A stretch of DNA of 64,000 nucleotides from Sulfuriflexus mobilis (GTDB taxonomy: Bacteria; Pseudomonadota; Gammaproteobacteria; AKS1): NCBI RefSeq assembly GCF_003967195.1, contig NZ_AP018725.1:1612001-1676000 (forward strand), written 5' to 3'. Shown here in pieces: positions 1-9,324 of this stretch; positions within the stretch are counted from its first letter, which is position 1; each line of letters starts with the position of its first letter. The position numbers and the translations under genes are program-made. A model generated the notes under the pieces. The model worked only from the letters and a program-made list of their open reading frames with translations, was not told the origin of the DNA and did not search any database.

Positions 1-629
1 GACCGGATATAAAACGTACCAGCGCCCTCCATAAACAGATAGACAGCCGAAGCCGCAACTATCCCTGCATAAGCCCACATTTGATAACCAAAAACAACGA
101 TGCCAACGATACTAACAAGTAATATAATTACTGCCGTTAGTCGAACATAGAGGCCTAATACTAATGTTACTGCAGCGAACGCCTGTATCCAACCCAACCA
201 GAGCCAGTCTCCATCAAGCAGTCTGATTTCCAGATCGGGTGCAATGAGTGTTGGTGCCTCAAATATTGCAGTGCCATGGCGTGGATTCAGACCAAACGCC
301 GCGATTATCAACATAAGAGCCAATGAACACCTGACAACCAACGAGGCATAGTCACCATATGATGCCAATCGCGCCTGAAGGCCAGGGTATAAAAGCCGAT
401 TTTCTTTTTGATCCCACCATAGCCAGACACCAAAAAAAAGTGTCGAGAATATGAGCAAAGATGTGTTTACAAAGGTGAATTTCGTAAAAATTTCAGGTCG
501 CGGTTTCATATTCCACTCAAGCATTTGCTCAGGTGTCAACAACCACGACTCGTGCGCGAGTGTGCTACCGGAGGCCATCAATAAAAAAGTCACCAGTAAC
601 ACAAATGCGCCATAACGCGCCCTTTCCAT
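1..629 (-). CDS. DoxX-like integral membrane protein, 3' part cut by the window edge
   Basis: The frame is open on the minus strand to base 1, so about 209 N-terminal residues are seen and the C-terminus is missing. The protein begins with a signal-like hydrophobic segment ending near ..STLAHESW, followed by about five more membrane segments, as in DoxX-like or other small multi-pass inner-membrane proteins. I chose the ATG at 629 because AAGGA lies 5 nt before it. In-frame ATGs at 635, 650 and 659 have poorer ribosome binding sites. It may be the distal gene of the redox cluster that starts at 6881. The family assignment rests only on hydropathy and general appearance. Confidence 0.5.
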   Translation of the reverse strand, partial: MERARYGAFVLLVTFLLMASGSTLAHESWLLTPEQMLEWNMKPRPEIFTKFTFVNTSLLIFSTLFFGVWLWWDQKENRLLYPGLQARLASYGDYASLVVRCSLALMLIIAAFGLNPRHGTAIFEAPTLIAPDLEIRLLDGDWLWLGWIQAFAAVTLVLGLYVRLTAVIILLVSIVGIVVFGYQMWAYAGIVAASAVYLFMEGAGTFYIR

Positions 630-756
630 TTTCATCCTTGAAGACTCCATATTAAGCATGATTTATTCTGTAGCAAACATCTTGCCGTATTAGTATTTTA
701 TATATTCTTGTTATAACAGACACACCTGCCACTACTATAAACATCTTTAATGACAG

Positions 757-2637
757 TTAGGCAACCGCACTACTGCTGTATTTTTCGAATGCCTGAAGAA
801 CACATTTATCAGCATCACGGAACGCACGGAGACGGCTCGATGGTGAAGGAATATAATGGTTAAAATATTTCACACCTTCCGTCAATGGGCCAAGCATGTA
901 TATACTTTCTTCCCTTTCACTGCGGTCATTAATAGGATGGAGATCTTCATCTATGTCAGCACTCCCCAAGGAAGTTTCACCAATGCAAAAGTCTCGCAAA
1001 CGTCCCTTTTTATACAGGTTTGCAATAAGTTCTGATGACGAATTATTTACGGTGGAGTGAGATATATAACCGTAGACGACCCTATCAAGTATCTCAGCAT
1101 GGTTTTCTGTTAATAAAGACGATTCAATCTTTACTTTACCAGTTTTATCATCGTCCGAAATATGTGGTGAAGGGCCAAACGGCACCTTAACTATTCCGGC
1201 ATCAATGAGCGCAAGCATTTCCTCTGATCTCTCTTTTGGCGGTCCCACTATTATGCGATTTATCATCGAGGCCGTGCGCACTTTAAACTGCACCAATGAG
1301 TCCGGGGATAAACCATCGAAATCAACTGCATAACGAATCGTTTCACGTAGAACCCTGAATAGCTCGAAGGCTGCCTTATAGGCGCTTTTCAACTCACCCT
1401 TATATGACTCGATCAAGTCGTCACGAATGAGTTTGCTAAACAGCCTTTGGTACTCATGGCTGTTCGATATATTTCTGGGTAACGGTTGTGTAAAATACTT
1501 TTCAGGGTCGAAATAACCATAGATTTCAGAGAGCTTTTCTATTTCATTATCAAATTCGCCCTTATCCCATGCATCCACAAGGCATGATGAAAGTCTATCC
1601 GCCGCACTGTCACCCTGTAGTATCTGTACACATGTTTCATAATAAACAAGCTTCATTTCGTCCCATAATAGCGGCATCAGATCAGTGACAAAATCCAACC
1701 CGGACCCTGCCTTTTTAGAGCGTAGGCTATCGATCATCTGGGTAGTGAAAAATCTCGCATTATAGCCAAAGCTCTCGACGCTTTTACTAATGGCAGGACG
1801 AGAACATGGTGGAATACCGGATCTGGAAAACATATATATATCTGGTTCATTGCCACTTGCGATATATCTTCTTTTGCCACCCGCGGTGTCACAGATATAC
1901 TTTCCACCTCGGCCTATAGTCAGCTCTGTGAGCACATCAATGGCTGCAAGGCCGAAACCCGCAATGCCAATTTTCTCACCCTGCGCAATCCCGGCCAGGT
2001 GTCCTTTAAGCGGATAATCAATAGAAATATGTCTGTTCACCTTACCAGGTTCTAATAAAGCTTTCTTTCTGCGCACGTTTTTTGTATGACCAGTAGTCAG
2101 AAAAATAAAATCGGCACTTAAACGCTCACCGTTATCCAGAACAACAATTTCTTGACCATGTTGGTTTTTTTCCAGATCTACAGCCGTTCTCTCATGTATA
2201 TTAAGACTGACATTATGTGGAATTCTCTTCAGAAGCTCACTGTAAAACCAGTTCAGGTATTCACCCAGTAAACGACGTGGCAGAAAATCATCCGGGCTTA
2301 TTTCCCGACCACCCGTAGTTGTCAAGCCATAGCCATCATTTTCAAACCGGTATCCCTGCTCCTGTACCCACTCCAGAAGAGTAGGCCCGGAAATTGGATC
2401 CTTAATGTCCGAGAACTGGTTTTCTATGAACATAGATATGTGGCTACACTTGGTATTCAACAACATATAATCCGGTAACGTCCTGAAATGCACACCAACA
2501 CCAGGGTCGCCGGGCTCAATAACATCTATGGCAATTTCCGTATGTTTATTATCACGACATGCCCTTGAAATAATTCTCTCCAGTGTTCCCAGACCCCACG
2601 GGCCAAGACCAATAATGCATATTCTTATATCTTCCAT
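757..2637 (-). CDS. FAD/NAD(P)-binding oxidoreductase, 626 aa
   Basis: The N-terminus has a Rossmann dinucleotide motif (GLGPWG, residues 10-15) followed by an acidic strand end (VIEPGDPGVG). This pattern is typical of the FAD-NAD(P)-binding family represented by Pfam PF13454. A second glycine motif (GFGLAAID, about residue 225) fits a second nucleotide site. The protein is cytoplasmic, with no signal peptide or membrane segment. These proteins resemble flavin mono-oxygenases, but substrates are mostly unknown. It lies downstream of a TauE/SafE exporter and a second FAD enzyme on the same strand, with gaps under 80 nt, so a shared transcript is likely. The substrate cannot be read from the sequence. 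Confidence 0.75.
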   Translation of the reverse strand: MEDIRICIIGLGPWGLGTLERIISRACRDNKHTEIAIDVIEPGDPGVGVHFRTLPDYMLLNTKCSHISMFIENQFSDIKDPISGPTLLEWVQEQGYRFENDGYGLTTTGGREISPDDFLPRRLLGEYLNWFYSELLKRIPHNVSLNIHERTAVDLEKNQHGQEIVVLDNGERLSADFIFLTTGHTKNVRRKKALLEPGKVNRHISIDYPLKGHLAGIAQGEKIGIAGFGLAAIDVLTELTIGRGGKYICDTAGGKRRYIASGNEPDIYMFSRSGIPPCSRPAISKSVESFGYNARFFTTQMIDSLRSKKAGSGLDFVTDLMPLLWDEMKLVYYETCVQILQGDSAADRLSSCLVDAWDKGEFDNEIEKLSEIYGYFDPEKYFTQPLPRNISNSHEYQRLFSKLIRDDLIESYKGELKSAYKAAFELFRVLRETIRYAVDFDGLSPDSLVQFKVRTASMINRIIVGPPKERSEEMLALIDAGIVKVPFGPSPHISDDDKTGKVKIESSLLTENHAEILDRVVYGYISHSTVNNSSSELIANLYKKGRLRDFCIGETSLGSADIDEDLHPINDRSEREESIYMLGPLTEGVKYFNHYIPSPSSRLRAFRDADKCVLQAFEKYSSSAVA

Positions 2638-2705
2638 AGCACCACCCTAAATTATCCGTAATATCCTATACATCCCTGTAACAATAATAATCCAGGAATA
2701 TTTTT

Positions 2706-3452
2706 CTAACTTAATAAGCCAACAATACTGGCCACGAACAAAAACACCAACGCCACAATCCTGTATAAAAACTCTCCGGATTTTTTAAACATGCAACTCC
2801 CTAACCACGCAGTAAACATGAAAGCTGGTACAAGAATCGCGGCATGAGCAATAGCAAATTTTGACACCAATCCCGACAAAGCCAGGAACATGATAAGCGC
2901 GGACAATGTGATAGCAAAGTAAGCAGTAATATTTGACCTGTTCGCAGCCGGGCTATCACTGCCTGTAAGCATATAGAGCATCACAACCGGATTTCCCAAA
3001 CTTGTTGCCGCCATCATTGTTCCTGATATCGCACCGACACCGACTGTGACCCAGTTTCTTTTATTTCCAACATACCTCCACCCCGTCAACAACACGATCA
3101 CGAAAAACATCACGATCACACCAATTGCTTTTGTAAGGATGATAGGATCCATAGAAACCAGCAACCATACCCCTACAGGCATAAAGGCAGCTGCTACAAC
3201 CCCCATCAACCCTACGAAACGCCATTCGATGTGTTCTTTAGCAGCCGGCATAAGCTGTAATGTAACCGCCATTTCGAGAAGTATAATAGTCGCTACTGCC
3301 TCAACGGGACCGAAAAGAACAGCAAAAATAGGTGCCATCAACATCCCTGATCCAAAGCCTGCGAATCCACGCATAAGGCCAGCTGCACTCGCAACCATGG
3401 CCGCAATAAAGAATTGCGGCGTCAACATTTCCAATACAAATGAAGCGTCCAT
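2706..3452 (-). CDS. TauE/SafE-family sulfite/organosulfonate exporter-like permease
   Basis: This is a 248-aa hydrophobic protein with seven to eight predicted membrane segments and the glycine-rich start of TauE/SafE proteins (SAAGLMRGFAGFGSGM, residues 22-37 of this start). Family members export sulfite, sulfoacetate or related anions across the inner membrane. The ATG at 3452 was preferred to a TTG at 3458; neither has a clear Shine-Dalgarno. It sits 30 nt after the FAD oxidoreductase gene and 68 nt before the FAD/NAD(P) gene. A second, unrelated TauE/SafE gene lies at 34995-35723. A role in exporting an oxidised product of the neighbouring flavoenzymes is inference. Confidence 0.8.
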   Translation of the reverse strand: MDASFVLEMLTPQFFIAAMVASAAGLMRGFAGFGSGMLMAPIFAVLFGPVEAVATIILLEMAVTLQLMPAAKEHIEWRFVGLMGVVAAAFMPVGVWLLVSMDPIILTKAIGVIVMFFVIVLLTGWRYVGNKRNWVTVGVGAISGTMMAATSLGNPVVMLYMLTGSDSPAANRSNITAYFAITLSALIMFLALSGLVSKFAIAHAAILVPAFMFTAWLGSCMFKKSGEFLYRIVALVFLFVASIVGLLS

Positions 3453-3482
3453 AGTCAAATATAGTCAGCAGCTACATCAGCA

Positions 3483-5387
3483 TCAGAGTACGATTTCTTC
3501 AGCGTGCGCCGAAAACGATTCTGCCAAATGACCAGGTAATATCGTTCCTGTACTACTCGCCGGCACATCAAAGTCTGTAAAGAAACTTACACGTTTAGGG
3601 TGATAAGCCCTGTGCATGGCATGTTCTTGCCCTTCCAGAGCGGAGAGTACCGCCATGGCGACACTTGGAGATTGAGCAAAACCGCCAGTATTGTGGCCAC
3701 CCGTTAAAATGAGTACCCCATTGTTTTTAGCCTTGACCATTTCAAATATTCCTAGTCCGGAAGGCGTCCAGGGTCTGACACAGTATTTCAGACTGCTTGC
3801 AATCAGGCCGCTTTTTTTTGCCTTGTTATAACAGTTAGGAAAATAGCGCTGAGCTGTTTCCTCAACTACACGGAACAAGTCTTCGATATATTGCGGATCA
3901 ATATTATTTGGATTTTCACCCACATAGCCATGGCCCGAACTTACGTGAATAATATCCTCCCCGTTAGCGTCAGTACCGACGAGGATATTGGCACCCACGG
4001 CAGCACCATCAGATGCGAAGCCCCCACGTGAAATCTTAAGCGAAACATCCAGCTTCGGACCAAGATTTGGCAATCTCAGCCAAGCGCCTACAATTGATGA
4101 AATCTGGTTTTGCGAATGCAGACCATTAAGCAGGCCACCACCGTACGCGCCAGGTGAAATTACATAGTGGTCTGCACTGATAACCTCGTCCTTCGTGGCT
4201 ATTCCTGTGACAATATTCTCAGCATTCCTTTCTATACGCTCGATCTTTTTGTTCCAGTGAAACACCACATTGTTTCTCTCCAGGTGATTCAATATTTTTG
4301 CCGAGAACTTATGGATATTAACTGTAAACCCAACTATCTCTAATGCACCCACAATAGCCCCAGTATCTACCGCTTCTCGCAATGCTGGAAATTCGATTTT
4401 TAGGGTTTGCGGGTCAATTACCCGTTTTGTCGAACCAATTCGGCCTTCAATCACAATTGCTGTGGCGAGTTGTTCATCCGTAGAGTACAGTCTAAGAACT
4501 TTTGGCACATAACCGACGTCCATAAACAACTCTGGTTCTTGTTCCTTAAGATTGTTCCAGAGGGGGTCACTTTCCTGATTAAAAGATATAATATCGTCGT
4601 CAAATATCTTTGGTAACCACGCTGGAACAGCCTCGAATTCCTCCAACCATTTATAATCATTTCCGTTGAGGGCCTTATGATCACAGGATAACCAGCCGCC
4701 TTTTGCCAATCTCCGTTGAAACGGATTGCTCATATTGTCGTGTATTAAATCCAGATGATTTTTCGACAGGTGATGCCGTGTTTCTGACAGGCTGAACATG
4801 CGCGCATCATCACCACCGTGTGTGCATCCCAGAAGCTCGCTATTTGAAGCTGTACGCGGATCTGGTCCTGCATCAAATACAGTTACCTTGTATCCGCTTT
4901 TATTAAGATAGTACGCAGTCAGCAAATTAACGGCACCAGCACCAATTATAATTATTTCCTTTTGCGCCCCCTGATTCGTTTTATTAATTGTTGAAAGTAT
5001 AGGGTAATTGGTTTGATGGTTTAGATTATGGTTATTAATTTGTTCTGCCATAATAAATGCACGAAGTGCAGAGCTTGGATCTGTGCTTGACTTTGGATTT
5101 GTGGAAATATGGTGTACTGGTATTTCGCATATACTGTCATTAGATTTTTGATCATTGCCAATGTAAACGATAAATATGTTATTACCTGTTGATTCACGCT
5201 TCCACCTTGAGACCACATCATGGTTGGGTATTGTTCGTGTAATCAGCACATCAGGACAGGTCAGAAACAGGGCTCGCTCTAAATATTTAGAGCTTTTTAT
5301 TTCTATATCTGGCCGGTAAATAACATTATCACTTATTAACTGTGGTTCGAGGCCTTTCTCAATTTGAAAATCAACAAAAATTCGCAT
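3483..5387 (-). CDS. FAD-dependent oxidoreductase (DAO family) with an extra N-terminal domain, 634 aa
   Basis: A dinucleotide-binding motif (IIIIGAGAVNLLTAYYL) begins near residue 147, followed by VTVFDAG. C-terminal GG motifs (LTGGHNTGGFAQSP) are typical of D-amino-acid-oxidase-type flavoproteins. The first 140 residues are an added region of unknown function, with a faint resemblance to the substrate half of 2-hydroxyacid dehydrogenases. The start is the ATG at 5387, because GGAGG lies 5 nt upstream; an ATG at 5399 overlaps that site. The gene lies between the MauG-type peroxidase and the TauE exporter, so it probably oxidises an amine or amino-acid-like substrate in the same pathway. The substrate is unknown. 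Confidence 0.75.
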   Translation of the reverse strand: MRIFVDFQIEKGLEPQLISDNVIYRPDIEIKSSKYLERALFLTCPDVLITRTIPNHDVVSRWKRESTGNNIFIVYIGNDQKSNDSICEIPVHHISTNPKSSTDPSSALRAFIMAEQINNHNLNHQTNYPILSTINKTNQGAQKEIIIIGAGAVNLLTAYYLNKSGYKVTVFDAGPDPRTASNSELLGCTHGGDDARMFSLSETRHHLSKNHLDLIHDNMSNPFQRRLAKGGWLSCDHKALNGNDYKWLEEFEAVPAWLPKIFDDDIISFNQESDPLWNNLKEQEPELFMDVGYVPKVLRLYSTDEQLATAIVIEGRIGSTKRVIDPQTLKIEFPALREAVDTGAIVGALEIVGFTVNIHKFSAKILNHLERNNVVFHWNKKIERIERNAENIVTGIATKDEVISADHYVISPGAYGGGLLNGLHSQNQISSIVGAWLRLPNLGPKLDVSLKISRGGFASDGAAVGANILVGTDANGEDIIHVSSGHGYVGENPNNIDPQYIEDLFRVVEETAQRYFPNCYNKAKKSGLIASSLKYCVRPWTPSGLGIFEMVKAKNNGVLILTGGHNTGGFAQSPSVAMAVLSALEGQEHAMHRAYHPKRVSFFTDFDVPASSTGTILPGHLAESFSAHAEEIVL

Positions 5388-5513
5388 AGCATCCTCCATG
5401 AATACTAATAATCATCTGTCCTGGATATGATTTCTGGCTAGTGCTGTTAAGATTCAGCCCTATCCGGCTAGGTATTTCTACCTAGCCGGCTTTACTATTG
5501 TCCTAAAGGCTAC

Positions 5514-6881
5514 TTACTCTGCCAGGGGAAGACCGCTCGGCAAGTACTTTGGTACATCAGCACGTAAATCGAGGCTGTCCGTATCTGTCAATGCATGCAG
5601 GAAGTCAATCAGATTTCTTTTTTCTTCATCGTCAAGCTCTACTGGCGCTAATTCATTAGCACTCGCGATGGCTGCTACCCTGCTTGGGTCATCTTGCACT
5701 ATGCAATCCAATGCATCCAGATCTGGCCTGGATGGCATAACTGGCTCGTTGCGACAGTCATAATTCTGGATTGAGGTAACCGGGTCCAAATGGTGGTTCA
5801 CAATTCCCTCAATTGTGTTAAAGGCTCCTCCATGTCCCCATGGCCCAGTCAAGACAACATTTCGCAGGCTGGGTGTACGGAAACGATAGCGATCTTGAGG
5901 ATCACCCGTTACCTTTTCCCGGCCAATGTCCTCATGGCCATCAAATCCATCACCTCGTCCAGGACCAATTTGTGGCATGGCAATCGCGTGATACTGATTA
6001 TCGGTCTGGAACTTTCCGCTATGACAAGTGGCACAATTTGCCTTGCCATAGAACAAGCGCATACCCTTAATCGCATCACGGCTCATTGCCTTCTTGTTAC
6101 CACGCAGGTACTTATCGAATGGACTGTTGTCAGCACGCCAGGCTACACCCTGGAAGGCCGCCATTGCATTTGATGCATGAACAAAGTTAATCTCATCTGC
6201 CTCTACACCAAAAGCCTCTTTAAACATTTCTACATATTCTGGAATATTACGCAGACGATCAGATAGCAACTCCCAAACCCCACCCGGCCCATTCAGGTTA
6301 CGAACAAGTGCGGCATCAGCGACAGCGTTTTCGCCCGCATGTCCCGACATAGTGGTATTCACTGTCACTGGGAACATTGCCTGAACCGCCAGGACATTTT
6401 CCAGGTTAGGTGGTAAATCATCACCAACCTCAGTTCTAAAGCCACTTGCCTGACTAGGGTCCACCTCTACACGTCCTGCATGAAACATGGCCGTAAAGGA
6501 CTTCGCCCCGAGATTAAAAATGGGTTGTGCATTACGTGGAATACGTCTGTCAGTGGCTTCTGCACCTGTTCCGGTGTCACGCGTAACACCCAGGCCACGC
6601 GCGCCTTCTCCCGTTCCTAATGACAGACCATCACCCGTAGCGGTTAAAGCATGATGGCAGGTTGCACAGGATATACTATTGTTACCACTAAGGATTTTGT
6701 CATAAAACAAAAACTTGCCTAGTTTTACTTTTGCCGCGCTGGGTTTACCATCTTCGTAATAATCACTGTCTACTACTGGTGATGGCAGATAAGACTTGTC
6801 GGCATAGGCTATTGTAGAAGTTAATATTAAAGCAATAGTAGATAGTGTCACTGGCCATGCATTCATTTTCTTGTTATTCAT
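5514..6881 (-). CDS. MauG/cytochrome c peroxidase-family dihaem protein, 455 aa
   Basis: Two CATCH haem-binding motifs occur at residues 72-76 and 283-287. A signal peptide (to about ..TIAYA, residue 27) predicts a periplasmic protein. The length and the spacing of the two haem domains match the bacterial dihaem peroxidase/MauG superfamily. These enzymes either reduce hydrogen peroxide or oxidise protein side chains through a bis-Fe(IV) state. AGGAGG sits 8 nt before the ATG. It is the first gene of the minus-strand redox cluster, and a structured 600-nt intergenic region lies upstream. Which of the two activities applies cannot be decided here. Confidence 0.85.
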   Translation of the reverse strand: MNNKKMNAWPVTLSTIALILTSTIAYADKSYLPSPVVDSDYYEDGKPSAAKVKLGKFLFYDKILSGNNSISCATCHHALTATGDGLSLGTGEGARGLGVTRDTGTGAEATDRRIPRNAQPIFNLGAKSFTAMFHAGRVEVDPSQASGFRTEVGDDLPPNLENVLAVQAMFPVTVNTTMSGHAGENAVADAALVRNLNGPGGVWELLSDRLRNIPEYVEMFKEAFGVEADEINFVHASNAMAAFQGVAWRADNSPFDKYLRGNKKAMSRDAIKGMRLFYGKANCATCHSGKFQTDNQYHAIAMPQIGPGRGDGFDGHEDIGREKVTGDPQDRYRFRTPSLRNVVLTGPWGHGGAFNTIEGIVNHHLDPVTSIQNYDCRNEPVMPSRPDLDALDCIVQDDPSRVAAIASANELAPVELDDEEKRNLIDFLHALTDTDSLDLRADVPKYLPSGLPLAE

Positions 6882-7483
6882 GGTACTCCTCCTAAGTATT
6901 TCACAGTAATTATTCCGTTAATCACAGATTCGATGTTGCTCCTTAAATATCTTCAATTAAGAAGTATAGAAACCCTTTTCCCTCAACTGCCGAGCACATA
7001 ATTTTAATCGATGAGCAACTCCACCTCTTAGCAAGGTGCTATTGACGCAACGAAAGGCGTAAGCAATGGTAATAAGGTGGGTCTCTAACGAGACCTGCGT
7101 ATAGCGGGGCTTTAGTATGGTTAACTCCTTTAACCGCTGGTTTAATTCCTTTTCAGGCTGCGATCTTGAACGTGATTGGAAAGCGTGTCAAGCCTATGGA
7201 GAGCATTCTAATAAATTTCTTTCTCTCGGATGTTGCTGAATTTGAACCAGTCGACATTATTAGCGCATTGCACACTTATAAAAATTAATTTTATCTATGA
7301 GAGGAATGCATTTTTCACCATTGACTGCATATTGCAACCGATTAAAAATTTATTACATATAAATGAAATGCCATAGCCTGCACATTAATTAATGCGGGTA
7401 TAACCGTGAACTTGCTTGCCAGCACTATTAACAAGATAGGCATGCTTGAGTAGCTAAAAGGTACTGCCCTGGTAAATTTCCGG
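6882..7483. other. Gene-poor 600-bp intergenic region with a hairpin cluster and one tiny ORF
   Basis: Three short inverted repeats lie in succession at about 7030-7096: CACCT/AGGTG, ACGC/GCGT, and GGTCTC-TAAC-GAGACC. They are followed on the plus strand by a 40-codon ORF at 7117-7239 (M V N S F N ... L G C C) that contains four cysteines. I recognise neither the RNA nor the peptide. The region could be the leader of the dihaem peroxidase on the minus strand, a small-RNA or peptide locus on the plus strand, or mobile-element debris. Nothing else is evident up to 7483. Confidence 0.3.
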
Positions 7484-7828
7484 TCAAGTATCCGGGGGCG
7501 GCATCGGCAGGCCGGCTAACTTACAAAGTTCATGGATGGGGTCGGTGGGAAACAAGTCATAGATATGTTTCTCATAGGCCTTCTGATCATGAAAACGGCT
7601 TCCCTTCGATTTTCCCAGCGTGCGAACCATACTATGCATAGTCGGGTTCCTCTGGTTCTCATCATGATAATCTCTGAAGTACCCAATTAATTCCCAGTGA
7701 TCGACAAACAGCTCGATACCATCACGCCGGGCGATCTCTTCGGCAAACTCTTTGCTCCAATCTGACATATTACACAGGAAGCCCTGTTCATCAGTATCTA
7801 TCATCTTTTCGTCAACTTGAATTTTCAT
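7484..7828 (-). CDS. DsrC/TusE-family protein keeping only the upstream cysteine
   Basis: A 114-aa paralogue of DsrC, recognisable by the N-terminal DEQGFL..W and by the C-terminal arm LCKLAGLP. DsrC carries sulfur as a trisulfide between two cysteines of this arm. Here the upstream one is kept (C102), but the arm ends PMPPPDT, so the penultimate cysteine is missing. It therefore cannot form the intramolecular disulfide or trisulfide chemistry of DsrC. GAGGT lies 8 nt before the ATG. The gene stands alone, far from dsr. It may act as a sulfur-binding or regulatory protein, but its role is not known. Confidence 0.8.
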   Translation of the reverse strand: MKIQVDEKMIDTDEQGFLCNMSDWSKEFAEEIARRDGIELFVDHWELIGYFRDYHDENQRNPTMHSMVRTLGKSKGSRFHDQKAYEKHIYDLFPTDPIHELCKLAGLPMPPPDT

Positions 7829-8159
7829 GCGCGATACCTCAGCGAGTAAATGAATAACTCATTCTGCACACATTGAGAACCAGTAGCGGAAAAAGATCAA
7901 GAGAACCTATCATTAGCGGGTTTTTCATCATCATTGTAAATAACAAAAAACATGCCATCTCAGAATATGGCGCGAGTTTAGTAAGTTCTTAATTCTTGCA
8001 GATATTCTAGGTTAGGTGATGTATAGAAAGCATCTGTGTGAATAGAGCTTGCTACCCAGACTCAGAAAGCCCCTGATGAAGCATGAGAGATATCAGGGAA
8101 AGTGCCAAAGCCAATTCCGAGGTAAGGCTCGAAGAGCTCTAAGTGACGTCCCCTTTTGT
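7829..8159. other. Intergenic region without convincing genes
   Basis: These 331 bp are AT-rich at the left end. A 60-codon plus-strand ORF starts at 8049 but runs into the opposite-strand membrane-protein gene and has no ribosome binding site, so I do not call it. The sequence TGACGTCCCC at about 8144-8153 is partly mirrored by GGGGACGT near 8913-8920 on the other side of the membrane-protein gene. Confidence 0.3.
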
Positions 8160-8804
8160 TCAGATAACTATGACCATATTCTTGGTTACCACCAATACGG
8201 TAAAGTTCACCAGTACATAAAGACTGGCTAATATAATCAACACGCCCAGTACTTTTGGATTACGCGTCAGCATAGAATCTGCTCCATTGTGTTCTATGTC
8301 CAGAAACTTATATACCTTGCGTGTCGATATCCAGCGATTGCATTGGGCTTCAAAGGATTTTAACAGGCCGGGGCGCAGCAGGATAATGATACCAATAGCC
8401 ATCACAAACACATTCCCCAGCAACAGAAATAGGCTTATCGCCTCCAGCAACCAATCCGCGATATGTTTGTTAAAGTAGCGACTGAAGTCATGCACCAGCC
8501 TGGCCTGGTCATAATCAAACAGGAAGTAATACAGGCTATAACCGGCACCTGCCAGCAGTAGTATCCCCCATATTTTATGATGCCTATAAAACGCACGCTC
8601 CTGAAAGCGGGGAACCTCGAGCGGCTTCATCGAACGGCGTGGTGAATACCAGATGTTCATCGACTGAATAAAACGCAAGGCACTAGTCGGTTGCATTAGC
8701 AGCCATAGGCCAATAATGAAGGTAAACACGACACCAAAGGCAATGAACAGGGTCGCTGCCTCCAGAGAGATTTCCTTTAAAAAAGCAATTGAACTGGGGT
8801 CCAT
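8160..8804 (-). CDS. Multi-pass inner-membrane protein of unknown function, 214 aa
   Basis: There are four clear hydrophobic segments, arranged as two similar halves: LFIAFGVVFTFIIGLWLL..RFIQ..W, then a pair near residues 80-100, then the same pattern again with LLGNVFVMAIGIIILL and VLGVLIILASLYVL. Each half ends with an R/K-rich loop containing W..S or RWIST, which suggests an internal duplication. The start at 8804 has AGGAG 7 nt upstream; a longer frame reaches 8861 without a ribosome binding site. Short GGGGACGT-type inverted repeats flank the gene. I do not recognise the family. Confidence 0.6.
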   Translation of the reverse strand: MDPSSIAFLKEISLEAATLFIAFGVVFTFIIGLWLLMQPTSALRFIQSMNIWYSPRRSMKPLEVPRFQERAFYRHHKIWGILLLAGAGYSLYYFLFDYDQARLVHDFSRYFNKHIADWLLEAISLFLLLGNVFVMAIGIIILLRPGLLKSFEAQCNRWISTRKVYKFLDIEHNGADSMLTRNPKVLGVLIILASLYVLVNFTVLVVTKNMVIVI

Positions 8805-9081
8805 ATCACTACTCCTGATCAGCAAGCCGAGTACAGAGAGAATAAATGCCCTTTTCCCCAAAGTCCATGCTTATCGAACAGGCCTGCGCCCTGCTTTTCG
8901 CTCAGCTAAATGGGGACGTTTGACAGGCTCGCTGGCACCTAAGATTGAGTGAAAATTCCCATAAATAACACGAAACCCCCACTGGGCTTGCAAACCAGTA
9001 GTATTGACCGTTTAATACGAGATAGTTTTCCCTTGGTGTACTTATTTATACGTGAACTATTTGAACAGGTGAGTGGCCAAC

Positions 9082-9324
9082 ATGTGCCTTGGAATACCGA
9101 TGCAAATTGTTGAGATCGATGGCTTCACAGCACACTGTGAGGCCAAGGGTGTGGCGCGTGACGTCAATCTTTTTCTGCTCCAGGATACATCGCTGTCGGC
9201 GGGTGATTTTGTGATGGTGCACATTGGCTATGCCATCCAGAAAATCACTGTCGATCATGCCCGCTCAGCGTGGGAACTCTACGATGAGATGCTGGCTACG
9301 CTAACGGGGTCACCTCATGCATGA
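9082..9324 (+). CDS. hypC: HypC hydrogenase maturation chaperone
   Basis: An 80-aa protein starting MCLGIPMQI, the hallmark of HypC/HybG. Cys2 together with HypD holds the Fe(CN)2CO unit during [NiFe]-hydrogenase assembly. The invariant Met-Cys start fixes the ATG at 9082; a GTG at 9073 would bury Cys2 and is rejected. AGGTGA lies 9 nt upstream. It is the first gene of hypCABDFE and overlaps hypA by 8 nt. The order with hypC ahead of hypA is slightly unusual compared with hypABFCDE. Confidence 0.95.
   Translation: MCLGIPMQIVEIDGFTAHCEAKGVARDVNLFLLQDTSLSAGDFVMVHIGYAIQKITVDHARSAWELYDEMLATLTGSPHA

Noticed and set aside
7030-7115. A c-di-GMP-I riboswitch, because of GACGCAA and AGCGGGG
   Set aside because: The conserved order and spacing of the aptamer core and the tetraloop receptor are not present.
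8862-9081. A sigma-54 promoter for hyp at TGGCACCTAAG..
   Set aside because: The -12 GC element is missing at the required distance.
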